Shown here in pieces: positions 25,120 to 34,333 of a DNA stretch of 64,000 nt; position 1 is the stretch's first letter; the number at the start of each line of letters is the position of its first letter. The position numbers and the translations under genes are program-made. Source of the DNA: an uncultured Parabacteroides sp. GTDB lineage: Bacteria > Bacteroidota > Bacteroidia > Bacteroidales > Tannerellaceae. Below the pieces are notes generated by a model. The model was not told the origin of the DNA and did no database searches. It saw nothing but the letters and a program-made list of their open reading frames with translations. The stretch lies in contig NZ_CAJJWO010000002.1 in assembly GCF_905196875.1 (NCBI RefSeq), forward strand, positions 1-64,000, written 5' to 3'.

Positions 25120-28100
25120 ATGTTGACTGTTTACAGAGCTTCTGCCGGAGCAGGTAAAACCCACAAGCTGACGGGTGAATATCTGAATTTGTTATTCACT
25201 GGTACGGGTGCGTATCGCCGTATCCTGGCCGTGACATTTACCAATAAGGCGACCGACGAGATGAAAGGCCGTATCGTGGAGGAGTTATATAATCTCTCGT
25301 CCGGCCGGAAGTCCGATTATGTAGATTCGTTGAAGTCTGCTTATTCGCTGACGGAAGAGCAGGTTCGTAAACAGGCAGGCAAGATATTAAGAGATATTCT
25401 TCACGACTACTCCTCTTTCAATATCAGTACGATCGACCGGTTCTTCCAGCAGACCATGCGCGCTTTTACCCGCGAGATCGGTTTGCAGGGCGGTTACGGT
25501 ATCGAGATGGATCAGGAACTGGTACTGACCTCTGCGATCGATAATCTATTGGCCGATCTGGAGAAGCCCGAAAGTAAAGAACTCCTGGGCTGGTTGCTCC
25601 GCTTTGCCGAAGATAAGATCGAGAACGGAGGCGAGTGGAACCTACGCAAGGATATCATGTCTTTGAGTCGTGAAGTCTTTAAAGAAAGCTATAAGGCTTC
25701 CAGTGATGAAGTTGCCAAAGATATCCAGGATAAGGAAGCACTGGAGAACTATAAGAATGAGCTGTTCGGCATTATCCGTTCGGTAGAAGCCGAGGCCAAA
25801 CGTTTGGGGGAAAGAGGCTTGCAGATACTGGGTAAATATGCCCTCCGTACGACTGACTTTAAAGGAGGCAGTCGTTCCCCGCTTACCTTGCTCGAACGGC
25901 TCGAACGGGGAGAAATGAAAGATCCTTCCGCTACGTTTATCAGCCTGGCCGATAACCTGGAGGGGTGTTTCACCAAGACGACTCCGCAGGGTGCCCGCCA
26001 GATCATCGGATGTGCTTTCGAAGACGGGCTGAATGACTGTATCAAGAATATTGTCGCTTTATTCTCCAACCTGACGGCCTATAATACGGCCCGCGAAATA
26101 GTCCGTTATTACTATACCCTCGGTATCCTGACCGATGTTTCCCGCCAGATCGCCTCTTACCGTGAGGAAAAGAATGTCATGCTGATCGCCGATACTACCG
26201 AATTGCTTAACAAAGTGATCGGTGGGAGTGACGCCCCGTTTATCTACGAGAAAACCGGTACGCATGTGGATCATTATATGATCGACGAGTTTCAGGATAC
26301 CAGCGGCATGCAATGGAACAATTTCCGTCCGTTGATAGAAGAAAGCCTGGCACACGACCGGGCCAACCTGATTGTGGGTGATGTGAAGCAGAGTATCTAC
26401 CGTTTCCGTAACTCCGATTGGAAACTGCTGGACGAACAGGTACAAACCGATTTCTCCGCAGAAGAAGTAACGGAAGAAACGCTGAAGGAGAACTGGCGTA
26501 GTTGCCGGAATATCGTGGAGTTCAATAACACTTTCTTTACCTCTATTCCCGCCCTGTTGCAGACTGTGTATAATGAAACGCTACTGACTTCTTCGCTGAG
26601 TGAAGAGCAACGAGCCTCTTTCCTTACCAAGATCATGTCTGCTTATGATAAGAGTTACCAGCAGGTGCCCCCTCCTTTTCAGCAGAAGGACGGACATGTC
26701 AGGATCGAATTCTTGTCGGGTGATGAAGAGAAGGACTGGAAAGAAGAAGCACTCGAGCGTCTGCCCCAGGTTGTCGAACAATTACAGGATAACGGTTATG
26801 CTCTGAAAGATATAGCAATCCTGGTGCGAACCAACATGGAGGGAGCTATGGTGGCGGATAAGTTGCTTTCCTACAAAGAAGAAAACCCTTCCGACCGTTA
26901 TAATTATGATATTATCTCCGATGAAGCCCTGTTTGTCAGCGGATCGCCTGCCGTAAGGTTTATGATCGCCCTGTTGCGCTATCTGAAGAACCCCGAAGAC
27001 AAGATCAACGAACAAACAGCTTTGTATTCTTACCGGATATTAAAGGGTGAACCTGTAGGAACGGATCATCCGGATGTCTGTTCCGTAGAAACGACCGGAC
27101 TGGCTTTCCCGCCCGAGATCGGTTCCGAACTGCAGGCCCTTTCCCGCCAGTCGTTGTATGAAATATCGGAAGGGCTCTTCCGGCTTTTCTCCGGTCACTT
27201 CCAGGATAATGAACAGGTCTTTGTACAGGCTTTTCTTGATATGGTGTCCGAATATACCCAAAAAGAAAGTGCCGACCTGAGCCGTTTCCTGAAATGGTGG
27301 GATGATGCAGGCTATCGTAAGACGATTGCCACACCTGACGCACAGAATGCGATCCGTATCCTTACCGTCCATAAATCGAAAGGGTTGGGCTTTAAGGTCG
27401 TTATCATACCTTTCGGCGATTGGGAGATCGACCATAAACCGTCGAAACCCGTTATCCTTTGGTGCAAGCCGGATACAAAACCGTTCGATCGCTTACATTT
27501 GGTTCCGGTGCGTTACAGCCAGTCGTTGGGGAATACCATCTTTGCGGAAGACTATTTCCGTGAACGGTTGCACGCCTTTATCGATAACCTGAATACTTTG
27601 TATGTGGCCTTTACACGTTCGAAAGAGGAATTGATCGTCTTTGCCCCGCGTCCCAGGAAGATAAAAGAAGAGACCGGAGAGGTAGAGAAGATATCGTCTG
27701 TCGCCGACGCGCTTTGGGGGGCACTGCACTGGAAAGTAACGGATACCAAGCAAGGAGAGTCTTTAATGCCTTTGTCTCCCTCTTTCAATACAAAAGCCGG
27801 ACTTTTTGAATTAGGAACATGGTGGCATCCGTCAGTTGCAAAGGCGGACAGTTCATCCCCGGAAGAAGTAGAAATGATCCGTATCAACTCCATCTCTCCC
27901 GACGACCGCCTTCAACTCCGTTTGCATGGTAAAGGCTTTTTCTTTGATAATGAGAAACGGAAACATGGTGCGTTGATGCATGAAGTTTTGAGCCAGATAC
28001 GAACAAGTGCAGATATAGGATCGGCCGTAGAGAGTTACCGTCTGGCCGGAGTGATCAATAAAAGTGAAGCTGAAACATTGATTCTCCGTTTAGAAGAACT

Positions 28101-28383
28101 GCTTAAAACAACGGAAGTCCTTCCCTGGTATGACGGAACAGCCCGTGTACTCAATGAAGTCGATATCCTTTTCGGAAAAGGACTGTCGAAACGTCCTGAC
28201 CGGGTAATGATCACGGACGATAAAGTGGTGGTGGTCGACTATAAGTTCGGGGATATCCAGGATAAGAGACACCATAACCAGGTAAAGAATTATATGAAAC
28301 TGATTCGCCAGATGGGCTACACAGAAGTGGAAGGTTTTCTCTGGTATGTTGAACAGGGTAAAATAGAGGCTGTTGATAGTTAA
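25120..28383 (+). CDS. AddA/RecB-like UvrD-type helicase-nuclease
   Basis: The 1087-residue protein starts at MLTVYRASAGAGKTHKL; the longer frame from 24985 overlaps the SUI1 gene and was rejected. Helicase motifs: Walker A ASAGAGKTH, motif Ia AVTFTNKATDEMK, motif II IDEFQDTSGMQW, VGDVKQSIYRFR (motif III), LTVHKSKGLGF (motif V) and YVAFTRSKEEL (motif VI). A C-terminal PD-(D/E)xK nuclease follows with RPDRVMI and VVVDYKFG. Such proteins process double-strand breaks with a second nuclease subunit (AddB). No addB-like gene is adjacent on either side in this window, so the partner must be elsewhere or absent. Confidence 0.9.
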   Translation: MLTVYRASAGAGKTHKLTGEYLNLLFTGTGAYRRILAVTFTNKATDEMKGRIVEELYNLSSGRKSDYVDSLKSAYSLTEEQVRKQAGKILRDILHDYSSFNISTIDRFFQQTMRAFTREIGLQGGYGIEMDQELVLTSAIDNLLADLEKPESKELLGWLLRFAEDKIENGGEWNLRKDIMSLSREVFKESYKASSDEVAKDIQDKEALENYKNELFGIIRSVEAEAKRLGERGLQILGKYALRTTDFKGGSRSPLTLLERLERGEMKDPSATFISLADNLEGCFTKTTPQGARQIIGCAFEDGLNDCIKNIVALFSNLTAYNTAREIVRYYYTLGILTDVSRQIASYREEKNVMLIADTTELLNKVIGGSDAPFIYEKTGTHVDHYMIDEFQDTSGMQWNNFRPLIEESLAHDRANLIVGDVKQSIYRFRNSDWKLLDEQVQTDFSAEEVTEETLKENWRSCRNIVEFNNTFFTSIPALLQTVYNETLLTSSLSEEQRASFLTKIMSAYDKSYQQVPPPFQQKDGHVRIEFLSGDEEKDWKEEALERLPQVVEQLQDNGYALKDIAILVRTNMEGAMVADKLLSYKEENPSDRYNYDIISDEALFVSGSPAVRFMIALLRYLKNPEDKINEQTALYSYRILKGEPVGTDHPDVCSVETTGLAFPPEIGSELQALSRQSLYEISEGLFRLFSGHFQDNEQVFVQAFLDMVSEYTQKESADLSRFLKWWDDAGYRKTIATPDAQNAIRILTVHKSKGLGFKVVIIPFGDWEIDHKPSKPVILWCKPDTKPFDRLHLVPVRYSQSLGNTIFAEDYFRERLHAFIDNLNTLYVAFTRSKEELIVFAPRPRKIKEETGEVEKISSVADALWGALHWKVTDTKQGESLMPLSPSFNTKAGLFELGTWWHPSVAKADSSSPEEVEMIRINSISPDDRLQLRLHGKGFFFDNEKRKHGALMHEVLSQIRTSADIGSAVESYRLAGVINKSEAETLILRLEELLKTTEVLPWYDGTARVLNEVDILFGKGLSKRPDRVMITDDKVVVVDYKFGDIQDKRHHNQVKNYMKLIRQMGYTEVEGFLWYVEQGKIEAVDS

Positions 28384-28432
28384 TAGAGGTGTTTTATCCT
28401 TTTTTATTCAGTAAATAGCCGAAATACGCATC

Positions 28433-28489
28433 ATTTGTCAATTGTCGGCAGTCAATTGTTTTGTTATTCCACAAAAATGAATACTTTTG
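28433..28489 (+). promoter_or_regulatory. Promoter of psd, overlapping a TGTCAATTG repeat
   Basis: TTTG at 28460-28463 and TACTTTTG at 28482-28489 are 18 bp apart and lie 34 bp ahead of the psd start. The upstream part (28437-28459) consists of GTCAATTG repeats related to those at 9746 and 17538. Confidence 0.6.
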
Positions 28490-28523
28490 CAGATTGTAAT
28501 AAAAACGCAGTTTTAGGAAAAGA

Positions 28524-29198
28524 ATGAAAGTACATAAAGAAGGAACAGGTCTACTACTTACGTTATTTACGGTGTTGTTTATCGTGAATGTCGCAATATA
28601 CCATACCGTCAGCAAGGAGACGTTGTTCTATTCTGTTGCATCGGTATCGACCATTCTCTTTCTCTTGGTACTGAATTTTTTCCGTAGTCCGTTCCGTCGT
28701 TTCCCTTACGACTCCGAAGGACTGGTGATTGCCCCTGCCGATGGTACGATCGTAGCCATTGAAGAGGTGATGGAGAATGAGATCCTTCACCGGAAGTGTT
28801 TACAGATATCTATCTTTATGTCTGTGTTCAATGTACATGCCAACTGGTTTCCGGTAAACGGGACAGTGAAACATGTTTCTCATAATAACGGACGGTTCAT
28901 GGCTGCCTATCTGCCCAAGAGCAGTACCGAAAACGAGCGTTCTGCTGTTGTTATCACTACCAAGAATGGAACAGATGTGCTGGCCCGCCAGATTGCAGGC
29001 GCACTTGCACGGCGTATTGTTACCTATGCGAAGGTAGGAGAGAAATGTCATGTTGATGAACAAATGGGTTTTATCAAGTTCGGGTCGCGTGTAGATGTCT
29101 ATTTACCTGTCGGGACTGAAGTCCTGATCGAGATGGATCAGAAGGTTACGGGTAATCAGACTCCGATTGCACGTTTGAGCAAATGCCCGTGCGAATAA
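28524..29198 (+). CDS. psd: Phosphatidylserine decarboxylase proenzyme (short type)
   Basis: The 224-residue protein has an N-terminal membrane hairpin (about 10-50) and the catalytic domain with SPFRRFP, APADGTIVAIEE and VFNVHANWFPVNG. FIKFGSRVDVYLP near the end holds the self-cleavage site; Ser188 should become the pyruvoyl group. It converts phosphatidylserine to phosphatidylethanolamine at the inner membrane. The pssA gene, which makes its substrate, follows after 22 bp, so the two steps of phosphatidylethanolamine synthesis are one operon. Confidence 0.94.
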   Translation: MKVHKEGTGLLLTLFTVLFIVNVAIYHTVSKETLFYSVASVSTILFLLVLNFFRSPFRRFPYDSEGLVIAPADGTIVAIEEVMENEILHRKCLQISIFMSVFNVHANWFPVNGTVKHVSHNNGRFMAAYLPKSSTENERSAVVITTKNGTDVLARQIAGALARRIVTYAKVGEKCHVDEQMGFIKFGSRVDVYLPVGTEVLIEMDQKVTGNQTPIARLSKCPCE

Positions 29199-29220
29199 GG
29201 TCCTGAAAATATACGAAACA

Positions 29221-29916
29221 ATGAATATCAGAAAACATATTCCTAACTCAATTACTTGTTTGAGTCTTATTTCCGGCTGTATAGCCAGTGTAATGGCATT
29301 GCAGGGAAATTTGTTGTGGGCAGCTATATGGATCATTATCGCTGCTGTGTTCGACTTCCTGGATGGGTTTGCCGCCCGTTTGCTGAAAGCTTATTCCCCG
29401 ATGGGGAAAGAGCTCGACTCCCTTTCGGATATGGTTAGCTTTGGCGTTGCCCCCGGTATGATCGTATTCTGTATGCTGAGCCAGGCCAGTCTTCCTTTGG
29501 GAGAGATAGGACGTTACATTCCTTATCTGGCTTTTGTGATCCCGGCTTTCTCGGGTTTACGTCTGGCCAAATTTAATATCGACGAACGGCAGACAACTTC
29601 CTTTATAGGTATGCCGGTTCCGGCGCATGCGTTGTTCTGGGCCTCGGTCGGATATTCATTGTCTCCTTTGAGCCAGGCTAATAATGTCCTGTTCATTGTG
29701 ATTACATTGGTGGTGGCGTTGGCTACCTCTTTATTGCTTGTGTCTGAGATTCCCATGTTCTCGTTAAAGATCAAGTCGGTTGGCTGGAAAGGTAATGAAA
29801 GACGCTATATATTAGTCGTTTGTGCAGTCTTGTTCATTGCCTTCTTCGGTATGCTTGGTATAGCTGGAACGATTCTTCTCTATATCCTCTTGTCTATTTT
29901 TAACAAAAGACACTAA
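29221..29916 (+). CDS. pssA: CDP-diacylglycerol-serine O-phosphatidyltransferase
   Basis: The 231-residue membrane protein has about six to seven helices and the complete CDP-alcohol phosphatidyltransferase motif: DFLDGFAARLL followed by SPMGKELDSLSD, giving the D-x2-D-G-x2-A-R-x8-G-x3-D-x3-D pattern. It makes phosphatidylserine from CDP-diacylglycerol and serine. It is directly downstream of psd and precedes a DUF4834-type gene by 54 bp. Confidence 0.94.
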   Translation: MNIRKHIPNSITCLSLISGCIASVMALQGNLLWAAIWIIIAAVFDFLDGFAARLLKAYSPMGKELDSLSDMVSFGVAPGMIVFCMLSQASLPLGEIGRYIPYLAFVIPAFSGLRLAKFNIDERQTTSFIGMPVPAHALFWASVGYSLSPLSQANNVLFIVITLVVALATSLLLVSEIPMFSLKIKSVGWKGNERRYILVVCAVLFIAFFGMLGIAGTILLYILLSIFNKRH

Positions 29917-29970
29917 ACAAGAGGTTTGGTCTATGTGTTTCTCTTATAAACCAACTAAGTAGCGAATATT

Positions 29971-30237
29971 ATGTTTAAGTTTTTGTTTGTAATGTTTTTC
30001 TTCTTTATCCTGTTAGTTTTTCTGATGGGCTTCTCTATTCTGCGCACATTTAAAAATATGTTGTTCGGTAGTGGAAGCAGCAGCGGAAAGAAGGGAGAAC
30101 AACGTCGTCAGACAAGCAGTTACTCTGGCGGGCAACAGCAGTCGCAAGCTGCTGAGGATGATTACGCTTCTGCAAACCGAAAGAAGATATTTGCAAAAGA
30201 CGAAGGCGAGTATGTCGACTTCGAAGAGGTAAAATAG
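29971..30237 (+). CDS. Small membrane-anchored protein (DUF4834 type)
   Basis: The 88-residue protein has one N-terminal membrane helix (about 2-25, very Phe-rich) followed by a Gly/Ser/Gln-rich linker and a short conserved-looking end (NRKKIFAKDEGEYVDFEEVK). This matches the DUF4834 family that follows phospholipid genes in Bacteroidales. Function is unknown. It is the last gene of the psd-pssA unit, tail to tail with tadA. Confidence 0.8.
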   Translation: MFKFLFVMFFFFILLVFLMGFSILRTFKNMLFGSGSSSGKKGEQRRQTSSYSGGQQQSQAAEDDYASANRKKIFAKDEGEYVDFEEVK

Positions 30238-30283
30238 TAATATGCAAATAGTATCCCGCGCTTTTGATGTGGGGTTTTTGTTT

Positions 30284-30724
30284 TTATCTTCTCTGCCGGA
30301 AGAATTTCTGCATCTCTTCCGCACATTCTTGTTCCATCACTCCTCTTTTTACAACGGCCTTCGGGTGGAATGCTTTCGGAGCATATTCCTGGTATCCTCT
30401 CTTTTCGTCGCTGGCACCGTATACAATCGTACTTAGTTGTGACCAGCCGATTGCTCCTGCACACATGATGCAAGGTTCTACTGTCACATACAAGCTGCAT
30501 CCGGTCAGGTATTTCGCTCCCAATACACCTACGGCAGCAGTAATAGCAAGCATTTCCGCATGGGCCGTCGGATCGTTCAACCGTTCCGTCTGGTTATGGG
30601 CACGGGCAATAATCTGGTTGTTACATACAACTATCGCCCCTACGGGAACTTCTCCTTCGGCCGCGGCAGCACGTGCTTCCACCAGGGCCTGTTTCATAAA
30701 ATATTCGTCGTTAAATGGATTCAT
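30284..30724 (-). CDS. tadA: tRNA-specific adenosine deaminase (TadA-like)
   Basis: The 146-residue protein starts at MNPFNDEYFM; an in-frame extension to 30811 overlaps the upstream gene and was rejected. Zinc deaminase motifs are complete: PTAHAEMLAI (His ligand and catalytic Glu) and EPCIMCAGAI (two Cys ligands). It deaminates the wobble adenosine of tRNA-Arg(ACG) to inosine. A guanine-deaminase role within the same superfamily cannot be fully excluded. Its ATG overlaps the stop of the preceding 75-residue gene (ATGA), so the two are translated together. Confidence 0.88.
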   Translation of the reverse strand: MNPFNDEYFMKQALVEARAAAAEGEVPVGAIVVCNNQIIARAHNQTERLNDPTAHAEMLAITAAVGVLGAKYLTGCSLYVTVEPCIMCAGAIGWSQLSTIVYGASDEKRGYQEYAPKAFHPKAVVKRGVMEQECAEEMQKFFRQRR

Positions 30725-30948
30725 CGTCTCATTTCGTTTTCCTTGAAGAGCGTAGGATAGTCTTCTTCCAGTGTCTTGAGTATGTGTGAAAGGATGGTTT
30801 CCCGATACCACCGGGATTTGTTTTCTATGTTATATCTGGCCAGATAGCGGTCGACAGCCTTCTGCTCTTCTTCATTAAGCATAAAAGTAACCTTATATAC
30901 CCGCGGACGGTTGGGTTGTGGAGCTGAATATTTCCGTTTCTGTACCAT
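30721..30948 (-). CDS. Small basic protein, ribbon-helix-helix-like, coupled to tadA
   Basis: The 75-residue protein is not firmly recognised. The order of a basic N-terminus (MVQKRKYSAPQPNRPR), a strand VYKVTFMLNEEEQKAVDRYL and two helices resembles ribbon-helix-helix DNA-binding proteins or MobC-like accessory proteins. It overlaps tadA by 4 bp and lies back to back with the yraN-like gene. The start MVQKRKY was preferred to an ATG three codons upstream; either is possible. Confidence 0.65.
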   Translation of the reverse strand: MVQKRKYSAPQPNRPRVYKVTFMLNEEEQKAVDRYLARYNIENKSRWYRETILSHILKTLEEDYPTLFKENEMRR

Positions 30949-30994
30949 AATGTGCAAATGTACAAGCGAAAGCGCAAATAAAAAAGAAAAACAG

Positions 30995-31002
30995 TATATT
31001 TG
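30995..31002 (+). promoter_or_regulatory. Putative -7 box for the yraN-like operon
   Basis: TATATTTG fits the consensus exactly and lies 14 bp before the ATG, so the leader would be very short. The upstream 20 bp are A-rich without a clear TTTG. Confidence 0.5.
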
Positions 31003-31016
31003 TGCAAATTAATAAG

Positions 31017-31382
31017 ATGGCTGAAGGAAACGACTTAGGTAGAGACGGAGAGGCTGTTGCACGTGACTTTTTGATTCGTCAGGGCTATACGGTTCTGCAT
31101 TCGAACTGGCACTGGCATCATTACGAACTGGATATTGTTGCCTTGAAAGACAGCGAGATAATCGTTGTCGAGGTAAAGACCCGTTCGGAGGACTTTCTTA
31201 TCTCGCCCGAAGAGGCTGTCGACAATAAGAAAATAAGGCGGATCGTAGCCGCAGCAGATGCTTATGTCCGTTATTTCAATCTCGACTATCCGGTTCGCTT
31301 CGATATTATAACGCTCATAAAGGGCCGGGAAGGTTATAAGATCGAACATCTGGATGATGCTTTCTACGCTCCTGGCAGATAA
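31017..31382 (+). CDS. YraN family (UPF0102) nuclease-fold protein
   Basis: The 121-residue protein starts at MAEGNDLGRDGEAVARDFL and has the restriction-endonuclease-like core YELDIVALKDSEIIVVEVKTRS, giving the D-x(n)-E-V-K active-site pattern of UPF0102. The biological role is not settled; a link to DNA processing or recombination is suspected from the fold. The start was chosen over a GTG inside the -7 box. It is first in a row with the MmcQ-like gene and birA. Confidence 0.9.
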   Translation: MAEGNDLGRDGEAVARDFLIRQGYTVLHSNWHWHHYELDIVALKDSEIIVVEVKTRSEDFLISPEEAVDNKKIRRIVAAADAYVRYFNLDYPVRFDIITLIKGREGYKIEHLDDAFYAPGR

Positions 31383-31398
31383 TAAAACAAAGAAAAGT

Positions 31399-31752
31399 AT
31401 GAATATAGAAGAAGCCCGTGAATATTGCCTGTCGCTGAGAAACGTTACGGAAAGTTTTCCGTTTGACGACGTCTCTTTGGTCTTTAAGGTGGAGAACAAG
31501 ATGTTTGCTCTTCTGGCATTAGATGCGGAAGAACCATATATCGCTTTGAAATGCAGCACTGATTATACGGAAGAACTGCGTGAACGTTATACCGCTGTGG
31601 AACCGGCTTATCACTTCAATAAAAAGTATTGGAACGGTGTTTATCTGGAACGTGATATGCCGGCGGAAGAGGTCTGTCGCTGGATTCATCATTCCTATCG
31701 TGAAGTAATAGCCAAACTGCCAAAAAAGATAAGGGAAACATACGATGAATGA
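31399..31752 (+). CDS. MmcQ/YjbR family protein
   Basis: The 117-residue protein has the CyaY-like fold signature of MmcQ/YjbR: EYCLSLRNVTESFPFDD, VFKVENKMFALL, IALKCSTDYTEELRERY, YHFNKKYWNGVYL and a C-terminal LPKKIRETYD. The family is annotated as DNA-binding, but direct function is poorly known. It begins 16 bp after the yraN-like gene, and its last 8 bp overlap birA. Confidence 0.9.
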   Translation: MNIEEAREYCLSLRNVTESFPFDDVSLVFKVENKMFALLALDAEEPYIALKCSTDYTEELRERYTAVEPAYHFNKKYWNGVYLERDMPAEEVCRWIHHSYREVIAKLPKKIRETYDE

Positions 31753-32512
31753 AGAAAACGAAATGCCGCGCTTTATCCGCCTGAACGAAACAACTTCTAC
31801 GAATAACTATCTCCGTGGGCTGGTTGGTAAAGAATCGCTACCGGAAGGAAGCGTTGTTGTTACTGAGTTTCAGACAGCCGGACGTGGACAGGTAGGCAAT
31901 TCATGGGAATCGGAAGATGGCAGGAACCTGATGTTTAGTGTGATCCTTTATCCTGATTTCCTTCCAGCCAACCGTCAGTTCCTGATTTCCCAGATAGCTG
32001 CGCTCAGCGTAAAAGAGACGCTCGATCAGTATATCGACGATGTAACGGTGAAATGGCCGAACGATATCTATTGGAAAGACCGGAAGATATGCGGCATGCT
32101 GATAGAGAACGACCTGACGGGGCATTCGCTCTATTGTTCAGTGATCGGTATCGGTATCAATATAAACCAGCGGGAGTTCCTGAGTAATGCTCCCAATCCG
32201 GTTTCACTGTTCCAGATCACCGGTCGGGAATATGATCGGGAAGAACTGTTAAGCAGTTTCCTGAAACGTCTTTACGACCGTTATCTCGCCCTGATCCTGG
32301 AGAAGGAGGAAGAGATACGGAATAGTTATATGGCTGCCCTTTATCGTGGAGAGGGTTTTTATCCGTACCGTGATGAACAGAGAGTTTTCCAGGCACGTAT
32401 CCAGGGCATAGAACCGACCGGTCATCTGATCCTCGAACTGAATGACGGGGAAGTGAGGCGGTATGCGTTTAAGGAAGTATCGACAGTAATAACTCCTGAC
32501 TTAAGTTTGTAA
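31745..32512 (+). CDS. birA: Biotin-[acetyl-CoA-carboxylase] ligase
   Basis: The 255-residue protein is a catalytic-only biotin ligase without the DNA-binding N-terminal domain. Motifs are ETTSTNNYL, TAGRGQVGNSWES (biotin/ATP loop), VKWPNDIYWKDRKICGMLIEN, and a C-terminal SH3-like domain (about 205-255). It attaches biotin to carboxyl carrier proteins. It overlaps the MmcQ-like gene by 8 bp and ends the operon. Confidence 0.94.
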   Translation: MNEENEMPRFIRLNETTSTNNYLRGLVGKESLPEGSVVVTEFQTAGRGQVGNSWESEDGRNLMFSVILYPDFLPANRQFLISQIAALSVKETLDQYIDDVTVKWPNDIYWKDRKICGMLIENDLTGHSLYCSVIGIGININQREFLSNAPNPVSLFQITGREYDREELLSSFLKRLYDRYLALILEKEEEIRNSYMAALYRGEGFYPYRDEQRVFQARIQGIEPTGHLILELNDGEVRRYAFKEVSTVITPDLSL

Positions 32513-32557
32513 AGATTTTATCATTAGATTTTAATTTCCTGATCTGAAGTAAAAGAC

Positions 32558-32565
32558 TATATTTG
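32558..32565 (+). promoter_or_regulatory. Putative -7 box for the ECF sigma gene
   Basis: TATATTTG fits TAnnTTTG and lies 33 bp ahead of the sigma start codon. No clear -33 box is seen. Confidence 0.5.
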
Positions 32566-32598
32566 CCGGTGCAACTTTAATGAAAAGCACTAAAGTGA

Positions 32599-33159
32599 AT
32601 GGAAGAGGGATCACACATAGAATTTGAGGATCTGTATAAACGATTTTATAGGAAATCATTCCTTTTTACGATGTCGTATGTACATAACGAGATGGTTGCG
32701 GAGGATATAACGTCTGAAGTACTTATCAAGTTGTGGGCGGAACTCAGGCGGGGAGGAATAAATAATCCCGATGCTTTTCTATTGACTCTTCTGAAGAATA
32801 AAGCGCTCGATTATCTGAAGCATGAAATGATTAAAGAAGAAGTTTTCAGTAAAATCAAGACAGCGCATCAGGAAGAATTGGATATGCGTATCTCTATGCT
32901 GGAATCCTGTGATCCGGAAGAGGTTTTTACAACTGAGATTCAACAGATCATCCGTACTACTCTTGCCGCTTTCCCCGAGCAGACCCGCCTTATATTCGAA
33001 ATGAGCCGCTTTGATAATAAATCGAATAAAGAAATAGCAGAAGAACTGGGGCTGAGTGTAAAAAGTATTGAATATCATATTGCAAAAGTATTGAAGGCAT
33101 TACGCATAAGCCTGAAAGATTATCTTCCTATATTTTATTTCTTCTTTTTTTTCAAATAA
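32599..33159 (+). CDS. ECF-type RNA polymerase sigma-70 factor
   Basis: The 186-residue protein has sigma region 2 (about 10-80: FEDLYKRFYRKSFLFTMSYVHNEMVAEDITSEV in part) and region 4 (about 115-175, with FPEQTRLIFEMSRFDNKSNKEIAEELGLSVKSIEYH in part). It belongs to the Bacteroidetes expansion family paired with FecR anti-sigma factors. The C-terminus ends in an unusual Phe-rich run. With the FecR and STN-bearing SusC genes that follow it forms a FecI/FecR/FecA-type relay in which substrate binding outside the cell releases the sigma factor to raise transport-gene expression. Confidence 0.92.
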   Translation: MEEGSHIEFEDLYKRFYRKSFLFTMSYVHNEMVAEDITSEVLIKLWAELRRGGINNPDAFLLTLLKNKALDYLKHEMIKEEVFSKIKTAHQEELDMRISMLESCDPEEVFTTEIQQIIRTTLAAFPEQTRLIFEMSRFDNKSNKEIAEELGLSVKSIEYHIAKVLKALRISLKDYLPIFYFFFFFK

Positions 33160-33237
33160 AATGACTTTCTCTTTAGGGATGTGCAGCTATCGATCGTCGA
33201 TATGATTGTAAGGCTAATTATATCTTATATAAAACAG

Positions 33238-34173
33238 ATGGATCAGGATTTAATAAAAAAATATATATCGGGTAGGGCTTCGGAAGAAGAGAAAATGCAA
33301 ATACTGGCCTGGGCGAAGAATGATAAGAAAAACATGTCGGAGCTTCTGGCTATGCGTAAACTGTATGATGTCACGCTTTGGCAACAACGTGATGTAATAG
33401 GGAGCTCAAAAAAAATCAACCGATTCAGTCTTTTGTTGTTTACAAAGATAGCCTCTGTTGCAGCTGTTTTTATACTCTTATTGAGTATGAGTTGGTATAT
33501 ATTCGAATTGAAGCAACAACTTCCTCAAACTGCAATGCAAACGATCTCTGTGCCACCCGGGCAACGTGTCGAGTTGACGCTCGCCGATGGGACGGATGTT
33601 TGGTTGAATGCCGGTACGACTTTCACTTTCCCGAATAACTTTTCTTCAGACAATAGAGAAGTGGAGTTGAATGGAGAAGGCTATTTCACTGTAAGTCGAA
33701 ATGAAAAGAAACCATTTATCGTAAAGACTTCTACCTATAATGTTAAGGTTCTGGGGACCGAGTTCAATGTAATGGCGTATGCCAAAGCTCCTATGTTCGA
33801 AGTGTCCCTGTTGAAAGGTTCGGTAGAAGTCTATTCTGATGTAAAACAACAGAAAGTATTACTGGAACCGAATATGCAGGCACATCTGGAAAATGACCGT
33901 CTGGTAAAAGGGCCGATCTCTCAATTTAATAATCTGCTTTGGAAAGAGGGAGTGATTTGTTTTGACGATGAACCGGTAGACCGGATGATTGACAAGCTGG
34001 AATTATACTTCGACACCCGGATTACCGTAGAGAATGAAGCCTTCAAGAAAAAGAGATATACCGGAAAGTTTCAGGCAAAAAAAGGTATCGAACATATCCT
34101 GAACGTTTTCCAGCTGAAAGATCGCTTTGTCTACGAAAAGGATGAAGAGAATAATACGATAACTATCAAATAG
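33238..34173 (+). CDS. FecR-family anti-sigma factor
   Basis: The 311-residue protein has a short cytoplasmic part (1-75, sigma-binding), one membrane helix (about 78-100), a periplasmic FecR domain (about 110-215: SVPPGQRVELTLADGTDVWL, TFTFPNNF, GEGYFTV, VKVLGTEFNVMAY) and a C-terminal DUF4974-type domain (about 240-310). The start MDQDLIKKYI was preferred over 33181 as it fits family length. It holds the upstream sigma factor inactive until the STN domain of the SusC protein signals. A weak CCGGAA/TTCCGG hairpin (34243-34270) lies before susC. Confidence 0.92.
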   Translation: MDQDLIKKYISGRASEEEKMQILAWAKNDKKNMSELLAMRKLYDVTLWQQRDVIGSSKKINRFSLLLFTKIASVAAVFILLLSMSWYIFELKQQLPQTAMQTISVPPGQRVELTLADGTDVWLNAGTTFTFPNNFSSDNREVELNGEGYFTVSRNEKKPFIVKTSTYNVKVLGTEFNVMAYAKAPMFEVSLLKGSVEVYSDVKQQKVLLEPNMQAHLENDRLVKGPISQFNNLLWKEGVICFDDEPVDRMIDKLELYFDTRITVENEAFKKKRYTGKFQAKKGIEHILNVFQLKDRFVYEKDEENNTITIK

Positions 34174-34333
34174 TAACAGATAAAATAGTAATAACCTTTA
34201 AAAGAAATGCCTATGAAGTAAATACCATCAATAAACACAAAACCGGAAAAACGCGCCAACGTTCTTCCGGCTAAGAAGTTAATACCGTGTAATTGCGTTA
34301 AACTTAGTACTAACTAATACAGATTTTAAAAGT

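Noticed and set aside
30721..30948. Antitoxin of a toxin-antitoxin pair with tadA
   Set aside because: The small protein resembles a ribbon-helix-helix protein, but its partner is a clear tRNA deaminase rather than a toxin family.
34243..34270. Attenuator between fecR and susC
   Set aside because: Only a 6-bp stem with no T-run; too weak to call.
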